Source: Corynebacterium hansenii
Lineage (GTDB): Bacteria; Actinomycetota; Actinomycetes; Mycobacteriales; Mycobacteriaceae
Length of the DNA stretch: 64,000 bases
NCBI RefSeq assembly: GCF_030408795.1
Contig: NZ_CP047211.1
Span: 496,001 to 560,000, forward strand
Direction: 5' to 3'
The notes beneath the pieces are model-generated. The model worked only from the letters and a program-made list of their open reading frames with translations, did not search any database and was not told the origin of the DNA. A program made the position numbers and the translations under genes. Shown here piece by piece: positions 37,493-47,503 of this stretch. Every line of letters begins with the position of its first letter. Position 1 is the stretch's first letter.

Positions 37493-37608
37493 GTGGTGGG
37501 TTCTCCTATTTGGTGCAGGATCCGTGGAAAAACTACGAACTGTCGGAGACCACGATAACGCACTTCGCCGAATCGCTTCAGGGGGCGAAATGCCGCCCTA
37601 TCTGCGTT

Positions 37609-37644
37609 GTGACCTGCGCAACTCCCGCTTGTGCCCCAGGTCAC
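37609..37644. promoter_or_regulatory. Inverted repeat upstream of icd
   Basis: GTGACCTG (37609-37616) and CAGGTCAC (37637-37644), perfect 8-bp arms separated by 20 bases, about 120-150 bases upstream of the icd start. Possibly a regulator-binding site; it does not fit the GlxR consensus well. Confidence 0.4.
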
Positions 37645-37721
37645 GGGATATTCCCGCGGCATTTGCCCGGCGGCGCCCGCGTTATGCAATGCGGCCATTA
37701 CTAATTTAAGACACAAAACTA

Positions 37722-37770
37722 CCCCCGCGATGGGGAGGGCGGCGGAAAGCCGCGCTCCCCGCCGCGGGGG
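37722..37770 (-). terminator. Two-tier terminator of the J-like membrane protein gene
   Basis: Outer arms CCCCCGCG (37722-37729) and CGCGGGGG (37763-37770), inner arms GGGGAG and CTCCCC, then CGGC and GCCG. On the minus strand the stem is followed by TAGTTTTGTGTC. Confidence 0.8.
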
Positions 37771-37795
37771 CGGGAGCATTCGGGGCGGGGCGGGT

Positions 37796-39109
37796 CTACT
37801 GGTCCCGCTGGCCGGGGTTGCCGAGGTCGCCGGGGTTGCCGGGCTGCCCGTAACCCTGCTGCCCGTACCCCTGCTGCCCGTAGTCGGGCCAGCCGTACTG
37901 CGGGGCCGCGGGGGACTGCTGCCCGTACGGCGAACCGCCGGTCGGCTGCGGCTGGTACGGCTCGCCGTACTGGGGAGACTGCGGGCCCTGGGGAGTCTGG
38001 GGGGCCTGGGGGGCCTGCGGGAACGGCTGACCGTACTGCGGCGCGCCGTACGGGGCGCCCTGCTGGGGCTTCGGCTGCGCGGGCGGAGCCACGTACGTGC
38101 CGGTCAGCCAGGCCCGGGTGTCCGGGAGGAAAGCCAGGATCGACGCGGCCGTCCAGGCGATGAAGAGCAGGCCCGACGCGACGAACCACATGAAGCTGCC
38201 GAATTCCGCGATCAGGCCGGTGGCGATGTTGAAGAGGAACGCGAGCGCCATCGTGGGCGGCACCGCGGAAACAGGGACGACGGAAACGGGGTCCTTGCCC
38301 TTGAGCAGCTTCGGGATGAGGAACGCCGCGACGAGGGCCGACAGGATGTGCAGGTAGGAGCCGCCGGGCACGTTGAGCGAGTCCGCCAGCCAGGCGATCA
38401 GGGTGAGGACCTCGAACAGGATCGAGACGGCGCCGATGCCCGCCAGCCCGAACATCAGGATCTTGGCGGTGCCGGGCACGGCGGAGGCGAGCCGCTTCAG
38501 GCTCCCCTCGGGGGCGGCCGCCGCCCGCTGGTACTGCTGCGGCGGCTGCGGGGCCGCCGGCGCGGACGCCGGGAACGGGGTTTCCGGGCCGGTGGCGGTC
38601 TTGTCGTCCTCGTCGGCGGACGCGGGAGTGGCCGGCCCGGCGAGCGGGGCGAAGGGAACGTCGGAGCCCGAGGCGGAACCCGGTCCGGTGTCCGCGCCGG
38701 GGCGGTCCTCGTCCGCGTCCTTCCGCTCCGGCCGGGAGGCGGGGATCACGGTGGTCGCCTGCTCGTCATGGGAGCCGCGGTCCCGCGCGGAGACGGCGGT
38801 GGCGCCGGCGGACGGCGCCGCCTGCTCGCGCTCGTCGGGGAAGGTGCCCGTGGAGGCCAGGGCGCGGAGCTCCGGGATGCCCATCCGCGGGGCGGAATCG
38901 TCGGCGAGGCGGGCGTCGTACTTCGAGCGGACGCGATCGTCGCCGAGCACGGACAGGGCGACGGAGTTTTCCTGCACCCGCGCGTCGTGGGCGGGGACGC
39001 CGTCGCGCTTGAGCCCCTCGAGGGTCTCCAGGATCTTCGCCTGGATGTCGGATGTGGAGGAATCCTTGTCGAGTCCGAGGCTCTCGTAGAAGTCGTAGTG
39101 CGCGTTCAC
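37796..39109 (-). CDS. Membrane protein with degenerate J-domain-like N-terminus and Gln/Pro/Tyr-rich C-terminus
   Basis: 437 aa. The first ~65 residues read like a J-domain (HYDFYESLGLDKDSSTSDIQ ... VLGDDRVRSKYDARL) but the catalytic HPD tripeptide is missing. A long Pro/Ala/Asp-rich region (about 70-200) follows, then four hydrophobic segments (~205-335) and a tail rich in Gly-Gln-Pro-Tyr with tandem YGQQG units. The protein probably lies in the cytoplasmic membrane with both ends in the cytosol. The GTG start follows an AAGGA sequence by 7 bases. No function known to me. It is divergent from the MFS gene. Confidence 0.7.
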   Translation of the reverse strand: MNAHYDFYESLGLDKDSSTSDIQAKILETLEGLKRDGVPAHDARVQENSVALSVLGDDRVRSKYDARLADDSAPRMGIPELRALASTGTFPDEREQAAPSAGATAVSARDRGSHDEQATTVIPASRPERKDADEDRPGADTGPGSASGSDVPFAPLAGPATPASADEDDKTATGPETPFPASAPAAPQPPQQYQRAAAAPEGSLKRLASAVPGTAKILMFGLAGIGAVSILFEVLTLIAWLADSLNVPGGSYLHILSALVAAFLIPKLLKGKDPVSVVPVSAVPPTMALAFLFNIATGLIAEFGSFMWFVASGLLFIAWTAASILAFLPDTRAWLTGTYVAPPAQPKPQQGAPYGAPQYGQPFPQAPQAPQTPQGPQSPQYGEPYQPQPTGGSPYGQQSPAAPQYGWPDYGQQGYGQQGYGQPGNPGDLGNPGQRDQ

Positions 39110-39318
39110 GCGGTTCCTTTCGAAGGTCGACCGTTGGTTGGCGGGGCGGCGGTGCCCCGCGCCCGATGCACGATTGTTCACGATATCCAACGCGGCGCAC
39201 ATCCGCTATGATGTCCGGTTTCCTCCGGGTGGCCGCACGACCTGCGGGTTCAGCGCCCGGACCAGCGCTTCGACCGGATCGATCAAGCGATTTCACCCAC
39301 TCTCAACCGGGAGGTTCC

Positions 39319-40599
39319 TTGCCAAAGACCGCTCACGCACAGTCATTCTCGTCACACCGGCGCCCCGTGCCGCGCCAGGATGACGTGTCCGACGCCCGAC
39401 GCAATTGGGTCGTCGCCGCGTTGTCCGTGGGCGCATTCGGCATCGGCGTCACCGAGTTCGTCGCCATGGGCCTGCTGCCCTACATCGCCGCCGACTTCGG
39501 CCGCACCGAAGCCGAATCCGGCGCGGTGATCTCGATGTACGCCCTCGGCGTCGTCGTCGGCGCCCCGCTGATCACGGTGCTCACCGGGTCGGTCCCGCGC
39601 CGGCGCATGCTTCTTCTGCTCATGGCCGCCTTCACCGTCGGCAACGCCGCCACCGTCTGGGCGGGGTCGCTCGGCTCCTTCGGCGCCGTGATGGCGTCCC
39701 GCTTCATCGCCGGCATCCCGCACGGCGCGTACTTCTCCGTCGCCGCGCTCGTCGCCGCCTCGTTGGCCGCGCCGGGCAAGCGCGGCCGCGCCGTCGCGCT
39801 GTCGGGCATGGGCCTGTCGGTGGCCACCGTCGCCGGCGTGCCCGCCGCCCAGGCCCTGGGCCAGCATTTCGGCTGGCGCTCGGCGTTCGTGCTCGTCGCC
39901 GCCATCGGCGTCGCCGCTCTCGCCGCGCTGTGGTTCGCGGTGCCGCACATGACGCGGATGCCCGCCACGCGCCCGCTGGAGGAGCTCGGCGCCCTGGCGA
40001 CGCCGCAGGTGTGGTTCACCGTCGCCATCGGCACCGTCGGCTTCGGCGGCATGTTCTCCGTGTACACGTACATCACGTGGACCATGACGGAGGTCGGCGG
40101 CCTGCCCGAGAAGATGATGTGGCTGGTGCTCATGGCCTACGGCGTCGGCATGGTCGTGGGCACGTACCTCGGCGGCTGGGTCAGCGACCGCGTCGGCGAC
40201 ATGGGCCTGCTGTGGACGCTGATCGCCATGGCCGTCGCGCTCGTGGCGTTCTTCTTCACCGCGCCGCTGGGCTGGCCGGCGGTGATCAACTTCGGCGTCA
40301 TCGGCATGCTCGGCTCGACGCTGGTGCCCAACCTGCAGACCCGCCTGATGGACGTCGCCGGCCGCGCCCAGACGCTGGCGGCGGCGCTGAACCAGGCCGC
40401 CCTGAACCTGGCCAACGCCGGTGGCGCGGCCATCGGCGGTTCGGTCATCGCGGCCGGTTACGGCTACCGCGCCCCGGCGCTTGCCGGCGCCGCCATGGCC
40501 GTGGCCGCGATGCTCGTGTGGGCCCCCGCCGCCCTGCTGCGGGCCCGGGCGCTGCGCTCCGGTGCCGCCGAGCGCGAGAAGACCCTGCTCCACGCGTAG
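39319..40599 (+). CDS. MFS transporter, DHA1-type efflux family
   Basis: 426 aa with about 12 hydrophobic segments. It begins after a short hydrophilic leader with WVVAALSVGAFGIGVTEFVA and has the loop 2-3 signature region (GSVPRRRMLLLLMAAF) and ASRFIAGIPHGAYFSVAALV. These features match the AraJ/SotB/PbuE-like drug-H+ antiporter branch. The substrate is unknown; efflux of sugars, purines or drugs occurs in relatives. The TTG start at 39319 lies 4-5 bases behind GGGAGG and was chosen for that reason. Intergenic 39110-39318 contains the divergent promoters. Confidence 0.85.
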   Translation: MPKTAHAQSFSSHRRPVPRQDDVSDARRNWVVAALSVGAFGIGVTEFVAMGLLPYIAADFGRTEAESGAVISMYALGVVVGAPLITVLTGSVPRRRMLLLLMAAFTVGNAATVWAGSLGSFGAVMASRFIAGIPHGAYFSVAALVAASLAAPGKRGRAVALSGMGLSVATVAGVPAAQALGQHFGWRSAFVLVAAIGVAALAALWFAVPHMTRMPATRPLEELGALATPQVWFTVAIGTVGFGGMFSVYTYITWTMTEVGGLPEKMMWLVLMAYGVGMVVGTYLGGWVSDRVGDMGLLWTLIAMAVALVAFFFTAPLGWPAVINFGVIGMLGSTLVPNLQTRLMDVAGRAQTLAAALNQAALNLANAGGAAIGGSVIAAGYGYRAPALAGAAMAVAAMLVWAPAALLRARALRSGAAEREKTLLHA

Positions 40600-40662
40600 G
40601 CCCCTGCGCCGGTGCGCGGGCCGTCGTCAAGCTCGCCCGTGCGGGGAAGTAGGCTGCCGGGC

Positions 40663-41619
40663 ATGCCGCTCACCATCGCAACCCTCAACGTCAACGGCAT
40701 CCGCGCCGCCGTGAAGAAGCGCCACGAAGACAACCCGGGCATGCTGCCCTGGCTGGCGGAGACCTCCGCCGACGTGGTCCTGCTGCAGGAGGTCCGCTCC
40801 ACGGACGAGCAGGCCCGCAAGGCCCTCGCCCCGGCGCTCGAGGACGGCTGGCACTGGGTCGGCGCGGAAAACGAGCTGGCCAAGGGTCGCGCCGGGGTGG
40901 GCATCCTGTCCCGGGCCCCGCTTGACGACGTCCGCGTGGGCTTCGGTTCCGACGAGTTCGACCGCATGGGCCGCTACGTGTCCGGCGTGCTGCGCGCGGC
41001 CGATTCCGGGATCGCCGAGGACGTGCGCATCGCCAGCCTCTACCTGCCGTCGGGTTCGGCGAAGACCGAGAAGCAGGACGAGAAGTACCGTTTCCTCGAC
41101 GCGTTCTCCGGCCACCTCGCCGAGCTGGGCGCGGCCGGCCGGGAGGGCGCGCACGCCGTCATCGGCGGCGACTGGAACATCTGCCACCGCGAGCAGGACC
41201 TGAAGAACTGGCGCACCAACCGCACCAAGTCGGGCTTCCTGCCGCAGGAGCGGGCGTGGATGGACTCCGTATTCGGCACCTTCCCGGACGACGCCCCGCA
41301 GGACACGCGCCTGAACGCCTCCGCCCGCGAGCTCGACGCCGGCGCGTTCACCGACGGTTCCGCCTGGACCCCGCCGGACGTCAACGCCGACCCCGACTGG
41401 TTCGACGTCACCCGCCGCCTGCACCCGGACGCCGACGGCCCGTGGTCGTGGTGGACGTACCGCGGCCAGGCGTTCGACACCGACGCCGGGTGGCGCATCG
41501 ACTACCAGGCCGTGACGAAGCCGATGCTGGAGCGCGCGCAGTCGTCGATCGTGGACAAGCCGTCGGCCTACGACCGCCGCTGGACCGACCACGCACCGGT
41601 CATCGTCGAGTACCGGTAG
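40663..41619 (+). CDS. xth: Exonuclease III-type AP endonuclease
   Basis: 318 aa. EEP-superfamily nuclease that cuts DNA at abasic sites. Catalytic motifs are TLNVNGIRAA, LLQEVRS (metal-binding Glu), YLPSGS (Tyr), GGDWNICH (Asp/Asn) and the C-terminal DHAPVIVEYR (Asp-His). An insert relative to E. coli XthA (DITR-type loop, RTNRTKSGFLPQERAW) is typical of actinobacterial members. TAGGCT ends 7 bases before the ATG. Convergent with the amidase gene, overlapping by 20 bases. Confidence 0.94.
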   Translation: MPLTIATLNVNGIRAAVKKRHEDNPGMLPWLAETSADVVLLQEVRSTDEQARKALAPALEDGWHWVGAENELAKGRAGVGILSRAPLDDVRVGFGSDEFDRMGRYVSGVLRAADSGIAEDVRIASLYLPSGSAKTEKQDEKYRFLDAFSGHLAELGAAGREGAHAVIGGDWNICHREQDLKNWRTNRTKSGFLPQERAWMDSVFGTFPDDAPQDTRLNASARELDAGAFTDGSAWTPPDVNADPDWFDVTRRLHPDADGPWSWWTYRGQAFDTDAGWRIDYQAVTKPMLERAQSSIVDKPSAYDRRWTDHAPVIVEYR

Positions 41620-42496
41620 CGCCGAGCGCCCGGGCGATGCCGTCGACGACGGCGTCGGCCAGCCGCGCCCGGCCGTCTTCCGAGCGCAGCACGGCGATGT
41701 CGGCGGAGTCGCGCATGTTGCCGAACTCCACCAGGGCCTTGGGCTTGGTGGAGAGATTCAGGCCGGTCAGGTCCGTGCGCAGGTGGATGCCGTCCTCGCC
41801 GAGGTAGTTCGACGTGGCGAATCCCGCGTCGACGAGCGCGTCGCGCAGGTCCGCCGCCAGCGCCGCCGAACCCTCGGCGTCGTTTCCGGGCAGCGGGTCG
41901 GCGACGGCGATGACGTGGAATCCCCTGTTGCCCTCCGCCGAACCGTCGGCGTGGAGGCTGACCACCAGGTCGGCTGCGGATTCGTTTTCCTTGCGGGCGC
42001 GTTCGTCGATGCAGTCGGCGGTGCCGTCGTCGTCGGCGCGGGTGAGCAGCACCGTCGCGCTCCGCGCCTCGAGCCGTTCGCGGATCGCGCCGGCCATCAG
42101 CCAATTGAAGGTGTGCTCCGGCCAGCCGTCCTGGGCGGCCGTCCCCGGCACCTGGCAGGGCTTCGAGCCGCCGCGGCCATCGGTGACCTGCGGATTCCCC
42201 TCCGGCATCACCGCGGCGTGCCCCGGGTCGAGGTGGATGGTCGCCCCGGCCAGAGTTGCCTCGCCCGGTTCCGGGCCGGGGTCGGAGGGCGACGGGCGGG
42301 CGGTGGCCGTCCGCGTGCTTTGCGACGCCGGGGCCGCGACCTCGGCGGCCTTCCCGCGGTTTTCGGTGCCCGCGCCGGTGGCTTCCCGGTCGATGGTCCC
42401 GCCGTCGATGGTGCAGCCGGCCGCGAGCAGCGCGCACGTCGCCGCAAGCAGCAACGGTGCGGTGCGGGCGCGGGGGAGGGCCATGCCGCCGATCAT
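41600..42496 (-). CDS. N-acetylmuramoyl-L-alanine amidase lipoprotein (Amidase_3)
   Basis: 298 aa. Signal peptide with lipobox ALLAAGC (Cys near residue 25). A linker to ~75 is followed by the zinc amidase fold: IHLDPGHAAVMPEGN (first His), the second ligand Glu in the WPEHTFN region, LVVSLHAD (second His) and ALVEFGNMRDSAD (catalytic Glu). The complete set suggests an active enzyme cutting the peptide stem from peptidoglycan outside the membrane. The ATG overlaps the stop of the upstream large membrane protein (ATGA), so the two are translated together. That upstream protein ends in an inactive copy of this same domain. Confidence 0.9.
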   Translation of the reverse strand: MIGGMALPRARTAPLLLAATCALLAAGCTIDGGTIDREATGAGTENRGKAAEVAAPASQSTRTATARPSPSDPGPEPGEATLAGATIHLDPGHAAVMPEGNPQVTDGRGGSKPCQVPGTAAQDGWPEHTFNWLMAGAIRERLEARSATVLLTRADDDGTADCIDERARKENESAADLVVSLHADGSAEGNRGFHVIAVADPLPGNDAEGSAALAADLRDALVDAGFATSNYLGEDGIHLRTDLTGLNLSTKPKALVEFGNMRDSADIAVLRSEDGRARLADAVVDGIARALGATGTRR

Positions 42497-45474
42497 ATGG
42501 CCTGGCGCAACATCGACGCGATGCCGTCGGCGATGCCGCGGGCGTAGCGGGCCCGCCACTCGCGGGTCTCCAGCCCCTTGACGTCGGGCTCGCGGTCGAA
42601 GTTCCCGGCGGAGACGATGATCTCCGGCGACCCCAGCGGCGGCGGCGTGCGGAACGCCGGCGCCAGGCCATCGACGACGTAGCCCGGCCGCCCCTCTTCG
42701 TCGTACTCGTTGTCGGGGAAGAAGCCCTGGAGGATGAGCGCGTCGCGCACGCCCGCGGCGAGGTTGGCCGTGCGCTCGGATTCGGCGCCGGAGGTGCCGG
42801 GGTAGAGCCCGGTGACGCGGATGCCGGAGGCGCCCGGCCCATCGGCGTCCACGCCGACGTCGACCACGGCGTCGAAGGTCCCGGCCAGCGGGAATGCGTC
42901 CCCGGCATCGGCGTCGTCGCCGGTGAGCATGCCGCCTGAGAGCCGGGCGTCGGACAGCTCGACGACGGTCGCCCCGCGGCGGCGCAGCTCCGCCGCCGTG
43001 GCTTCGGCCAGCGCGGCGGTCAGGTCCCGCGTCTTCCGGCCGTCGGCGAGGCGGTGCTCCTCGCGGAGGTCGGCATCGACGCCCGAGGTGCCCCGGCGCA
43101 GGCCGATCACCTTGCCCGTCAGCGGCGAGACTTCCTCGGACGGCGGCGGGATGATCGGCTGGCGCCACGGCGTCCGCGCCGTATCCGGCCGGCCCGGCGG
43201 TCGCGGCGAATCGGAGGCCACGGACCGCAGCTCATCGGGCGAGAGCATCGCGTTGACCGCGAAGATCGTCGTCGGCCCGTCCTGGTACACGGGCGTCAGG
43301 CCCCGCGCCCACCACGCCCACGAACGGCTCGCCAGCGCCGGCCCGCCCGCCGAACCGGCCGAGGGCGGGGACACGAACACGTACCGGATGCCCAGCTTGC
43401 GCAGGGCGACGTCGACGTCGTTGGGGCCGTTCGGGTCGCCGCCCGCCATGTCCAGGTTGTTCAGCGCCTCGGCGGTCAGCTCCGAATCCGGGTCGGGCCA
43501 GTGGAAGTGGGTGAACAGCGCCGGCAGGCCGTGCAGTGCGTACATCCAGCCGGAGCCCTCCGACGGGTTCACCAGCACGTGGCCCTCGCGGGCGTGGGGC
43601 TGCCGCGCGAGCCACTCCATCGCCCGCTTGTCGGCGTCGGACACGAACATGGTGCCGCGGGCGGCGGTGATGCTCCGCCGCGCGTCGTCGCCCGTGGCCC
43701 ACGACACCGGGACCAGGGCCACCGACGACACCGCCGCGGCGAGCACCGCCGCGGTCGCCCGGCGCCGTCGCGTCCGCCGGGCCGCCGTCGCGGCCGCTTC
43801 ATCGGGGAGGCCGGGCTCCTCGCCCGGCGGGACGTCGTCACGCGTCCTTTCCGGGCCCCCGGAACGCCGGCGGCGGGCCGCCGACCAGGCCCGGAACGCC
43901 AGGTCGGCCAACCAGGCCACCGCCACGCCGATGCACACCAGACGGAGGATGCCCATCGGCGCCTGGATGCGGTACGCCATGTCGTAGAAGAACGTCCCCA
44001 GGGAGCGCAGCCAGCCGCCGACCGGATCCGCCCACCGCACCTGCGCGCTGTCGGAGACCACGCCCAGCACGAGCAGCCCGAACACCGGCCACGGCGTCCA
44101 CGGGCGGCGGCGCACCAGCAGGACCACCGCACCCAGCAGCGTCAGCACGACCGCCGGCGGGTACCAGCCGATCCTCTGCGTGTGGTTCGACTGGCCCGTG
44201 ATCGTCCACCAGACCGACTGGGCCCGGTCGATGCCCACCTGGCCGGTGTACCCGGCCACCTCCTCGCCGTTGCCGGACGCGGCGGCGAGGATCGGCCACA
44301 GCATGCCGGCGACGATCGCGCCGGTGATCAGCAGGCGCAGCAGGGCGCCGGGGCGCGGGCGCGTCAGCCACCACAGCAACGTGAAGATCGCCAGCGCCAC
44401 CGCGGCGGCCGGGTGCGTCAGGAAGACGCCGGCCAGCGCCGGGATCACCGCCACCGTGCGGCCGGTGATCAGCAGCGCCAGCGTCGCCGGGATGGCGGCG
44501 ACGGCGACGATCGCGCCGGTGATCAGCAGGCGCAGCAGGGCGCCGGGGCGCGGGCGCGTCAGCCACCACAGCAACGTGAAGATCGCCAGCGCCACCGCGG
44601 CGGCCGGGTGCGTCAGGAAGACGCCGGCCAGCGCCGGGATCACCGCCACCGTGCGGCCGGTGATCAGCAGCGCCAGCGTCGCCGGGATGGCGGCGACGGC
44701 GAGCAGGTAGGGCAGCGACGCGGTGATCATCAGTGAGCCGGTGATCTCCGGCAGCGCGATGGAGGCCACCGCCGCAGCCGGCGCGGCCACGACCGCCCAC
44801 CGGGGCCCGGCGACGGCCCACGCCAGGAACGCGGCGCCCGCCGGCAGCAGCACCATCGGGGCCACCGCGCCGAAGACGTTGCCCTGCAGCACCGGATCGC
44901 CCGGCACCAGCGAACCCAGCGCATGCCAGGCGGCGGGGTAGAACAGGTCGGCGGCGGTCTCGCGGTTCATCAGCTCGCCCGCCCGCGTCGGCGAGGCGAT
45001 GCCCTCCTCCGCGATCCACCGCAGGAAGTTGTTGTGCCAGTGCATGTCCCACGCCTCGCGGAGGTTGGAGCCCCCGCCCGGCAGATCCCGCAGCGGCAGC
45101 AGATACCGCACCGACGCGATCAGCGATGCCGCCGCGGACACCGCGGCCGCCGCCCATTCCGCCGCGGTCGGCAGCAGCGGGGAAGAGGCATGGTGAACGC
45201 CGGACCTGCGCTTCCACGCCTGCGGATCCGCCCGGGGGATGAACCGCCGCACCAGGTACGCGACGGCCGTCGTGCCGGCCCAGGCCGCGGCCAACACGGG
45301 CCAGTCCCATGCGATGTCCAGTTCGCCGGCCGCCCATGCGGCGTATCCCGCGATGCCCAGGATGATCGGGCCGGCGGCGGCGAAGGCGGGCATGGGACGC
45401 AGCCCGGCGGCGAGTCCGGTGACCGCGCCGGGCAGGAGCAGCAGCAGAAACGTCATCGCGGCTGCAGCGAGCAT
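42493..45474 (-). CDS. Large DUF6541-like membrane protein with C-terminal degenerate amidase domain
   Basis: 993 aa. The first ~600 residues hold many transmembrane segments and resemble DUF6541-type proteins, with an EAWDMHWHNNFLRWIAEEGI loop and an external region (~610-740). Residues ~780-993 align with the downstream amidase (TFDAVVDVGVDADG for VSLHADG, EIIVSAGNFD for ALVEFGN). The zinc and catalytic residues are gone, so it is a pseudo-amidase. Residues ~260-390 contain a perfect 65-residue tandem duplication that adds extra membrane helices. The ATG has no strong ribosome-binding site. A role in envelope polysaccharide or wall assembly is inferred only. Confidence 0.8.
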   Translation of the reverse strand: MLAAAAMTFLLLLLPGAVTGLAAGLRPMPAFAAAGPIILGIAGYAAWAAGELDIAWDWPVLAAAWAGTTAVAYLVRRFIPRADPQAWKRRSGVHHASSPLLPTAAEWAAAAVSAAASLIASVRYLLPLRDLPGGGSNLREAWDMHWHNNFLRWIAEEGIASPTRAGELMNRETAADLFYPAAWHALGSLVPGDPVLQGNVFGAVAPMVLLPAGAAFLAWAVAGPRWAVVAAPAAAVASIALPEITGSLMITASLPYLLAVAAIPATLALLITGRTVAVIPALAGVFLTHPAAAVALAIFTLLWWLTRPRPGALLRLLITGAIVAVAAIPATLALLITGRTVAVIPALAGVFLTHPAAAVALAIFTLLWWLTRPRPGALLRLLITGAIVAGMLWPILAAASGNGEEVAGYTGQVGIDRAQSVWWTITGQSNHTQRIGWYPPAVVLTLLGAVVLLVRRRPWTPWPVFGLLVLGVVSDSAQVRWADPVGGWLRSLGTFFYDMAYRIQAPMGILRLVCIGVAVAWLADLAFRAWSAARRRRSGGPERTRDDVPPGEEPGLPDEAAATAARRTRRRRATAAVLAAAVSSVALVPVSWATGDDARRSITAARGTMFVSDADKRAMEWLARQPHAREGHVLVNPSEGSGWMYALHGLPALFTHFHWPDPDSELTAEALNNLDMAGGDPNGPNDVDVALRKLGIRYVFVSPPSAGSAGGPALASRSWAWWARGLTPVYQDGPTTIFAVNAMLSPDELRSVASDSPRPPGRPDTARTPWRQPIIPPPSEEVSPLTGKVIGLRRGTSGVDADLREEHRLADGRKTRDLTAALAEATAAELRRRGATVVELSDARLSGGMLTGDDADAGDAFPLAGTFDAVVDVGVDADGPGASGIRVTGLYPGTSGAESERTANLAAGVRDALILQGFFPDNEYDEEGRPGYVVDGLAPAFRTPPPLGSPEIIVSAGNFDREPDVKGLETREWRARYARGIADGIASMLRQAI
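44307..44696. repeat. Perfect 2 x 195-bp tandem duplication inside the membrane-protein gene
   Basis: 44307-44501 and 44502-44696 are identical as far as I can read, plus a 7-base extension. 195 bp equals 65 codons, so the frame is kept. Confidence 0.95.
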
Positions 45475-45750
45475 GTGAGCCTCATTCGTGCGGCGCCGCC
45501 CCGGGGGATCCGGTGTTCGGCGCGGAGTGGATGTGGGACCGTCGGATTGACATTTCCACGATAGGCGGAACGACGGCGAATCCCGTGCACCTGGCCGGAA
45601 TCGGACATATGTCACCTCCGATACGGGGGAGGGTGTCGGTGTCGGCGTAGGATTGTGCGAAACTCTGAATCGCACCTGATTCGAAGAGGAGCCCCGGGCG
45701 ACCGGCGCGGACGCGACCGCGCGGCCCGGGGACGGTGAAAGGGGAGTGTC
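45475..45750. promoter_or_regulatory. Divergent intergenic region with leader hairpin
   Basis: 276 bases. TAGGAT (45648-45653) is a likely -10 box for the rightward gene, giving a ~90-base leader. The leader contains an imperfect hairpin with CCCCGGGC and GCCCGGGG arms (about 45693-45731) just before the ribosome-binding site. Promoter of the leftward gene not clear. Confidence 0.45.
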
Positions 45751-46233
45751 GTGGACGATCGGACGTACGGCCCCTCGGACCGGCACATGCGGTACAGCGG
45801 GGCCGAGGCCGATCGGGGGCCCGCGCCCTCCCCTGCGCCGGAGCATGGCTCCCGCAGCGGCGCCGGCTCCGATTTCGACTTCGACGCGCTGGCCCGCAGC
45901 CTGGCCGGCGGGGACCATGCCTCGGTGAGCGTGCCGCTCGTCGCCGCCGCCGGCGTGCTCGTCGCGCTGACCGCGCTGTCCTTCATGTACGGCTGGCCGC
46001 TGTGGGCCGGGATCCTGTGCATCGCCGGGCTGGTGGCCCTCATGATCGCCGCCATGCTCCGCCGTCCGCCCGTGGCCCCGCTCGAGCTGACGTCGCATGA
46101 GCGCGACCGCGTCCGGCGCGTCCTCGACGAGCACGGCGTCCGCGCGGCCGTCGCCCTGGTCCGCGCCCTGTACCCCGGGGAGTCCAGCGTGGCGGCGACG
46201 AAGACCGTCCGCCTGCTGCTCGAGCGCGGCTGA
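45751..46233 (+). CDS. Hypothetical membrane protein
   Basis: 160 aa. An acidic/Ser-rich N-terminus of ~50 residues is followed by two hydrophobic segments (VSVPLVAAAGVLVALTALSF, LWAGILCIAGLVALMIAAML) and a ~55-residue cytosolic tail (LELTSHERDRVRRVLDEHGV, RAAVALVRALYPGESSVAAT). The tail looks like a small helical module of the kind found in ribosomal L7/L12-like or SHOCT-type C-termini of actinobacterial membrane proteins. GTG start behind GGGGAG. It lies 60 bases ahead of trpS. Function unknown. Confidence 0.7.
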   Translation: MDDRTYGPSDRHMRYSGAEADRGPAPSPAPEHGSRSGAGSDFDFDALARSLAGGDHASVSVPLVAAAGVLVALTALSFMYGWPLWAGILCIAGLVALMIAAMLRRPPVAPLELTSHERDRVRRVLDEHGVRAAVALVRALYPGESSVAATKTVRLLLERG

Positions 46234-47370
<1,137 letters not shown>

Positions 47371-47503
47371 CGGCTTCGTTGCTTTGCGACGCTCGCCGGG
47401 TCGTCGCCGGTGCATGCCGGTAAACTGAGGGCGTTACGTTCGCCCGGGTGAATCCGCCGTCGATCGGCCGCTTCCCCCTCAACGACGAAAGCAGGTTCGA
47501 GCG

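Noticed and set aside
37600..37644. GlxR (CRP-like) site upstream of icd
   Set aside because: TGTGACCTGCGCAACT matches only one half of TGTGA-N6-TCACA.
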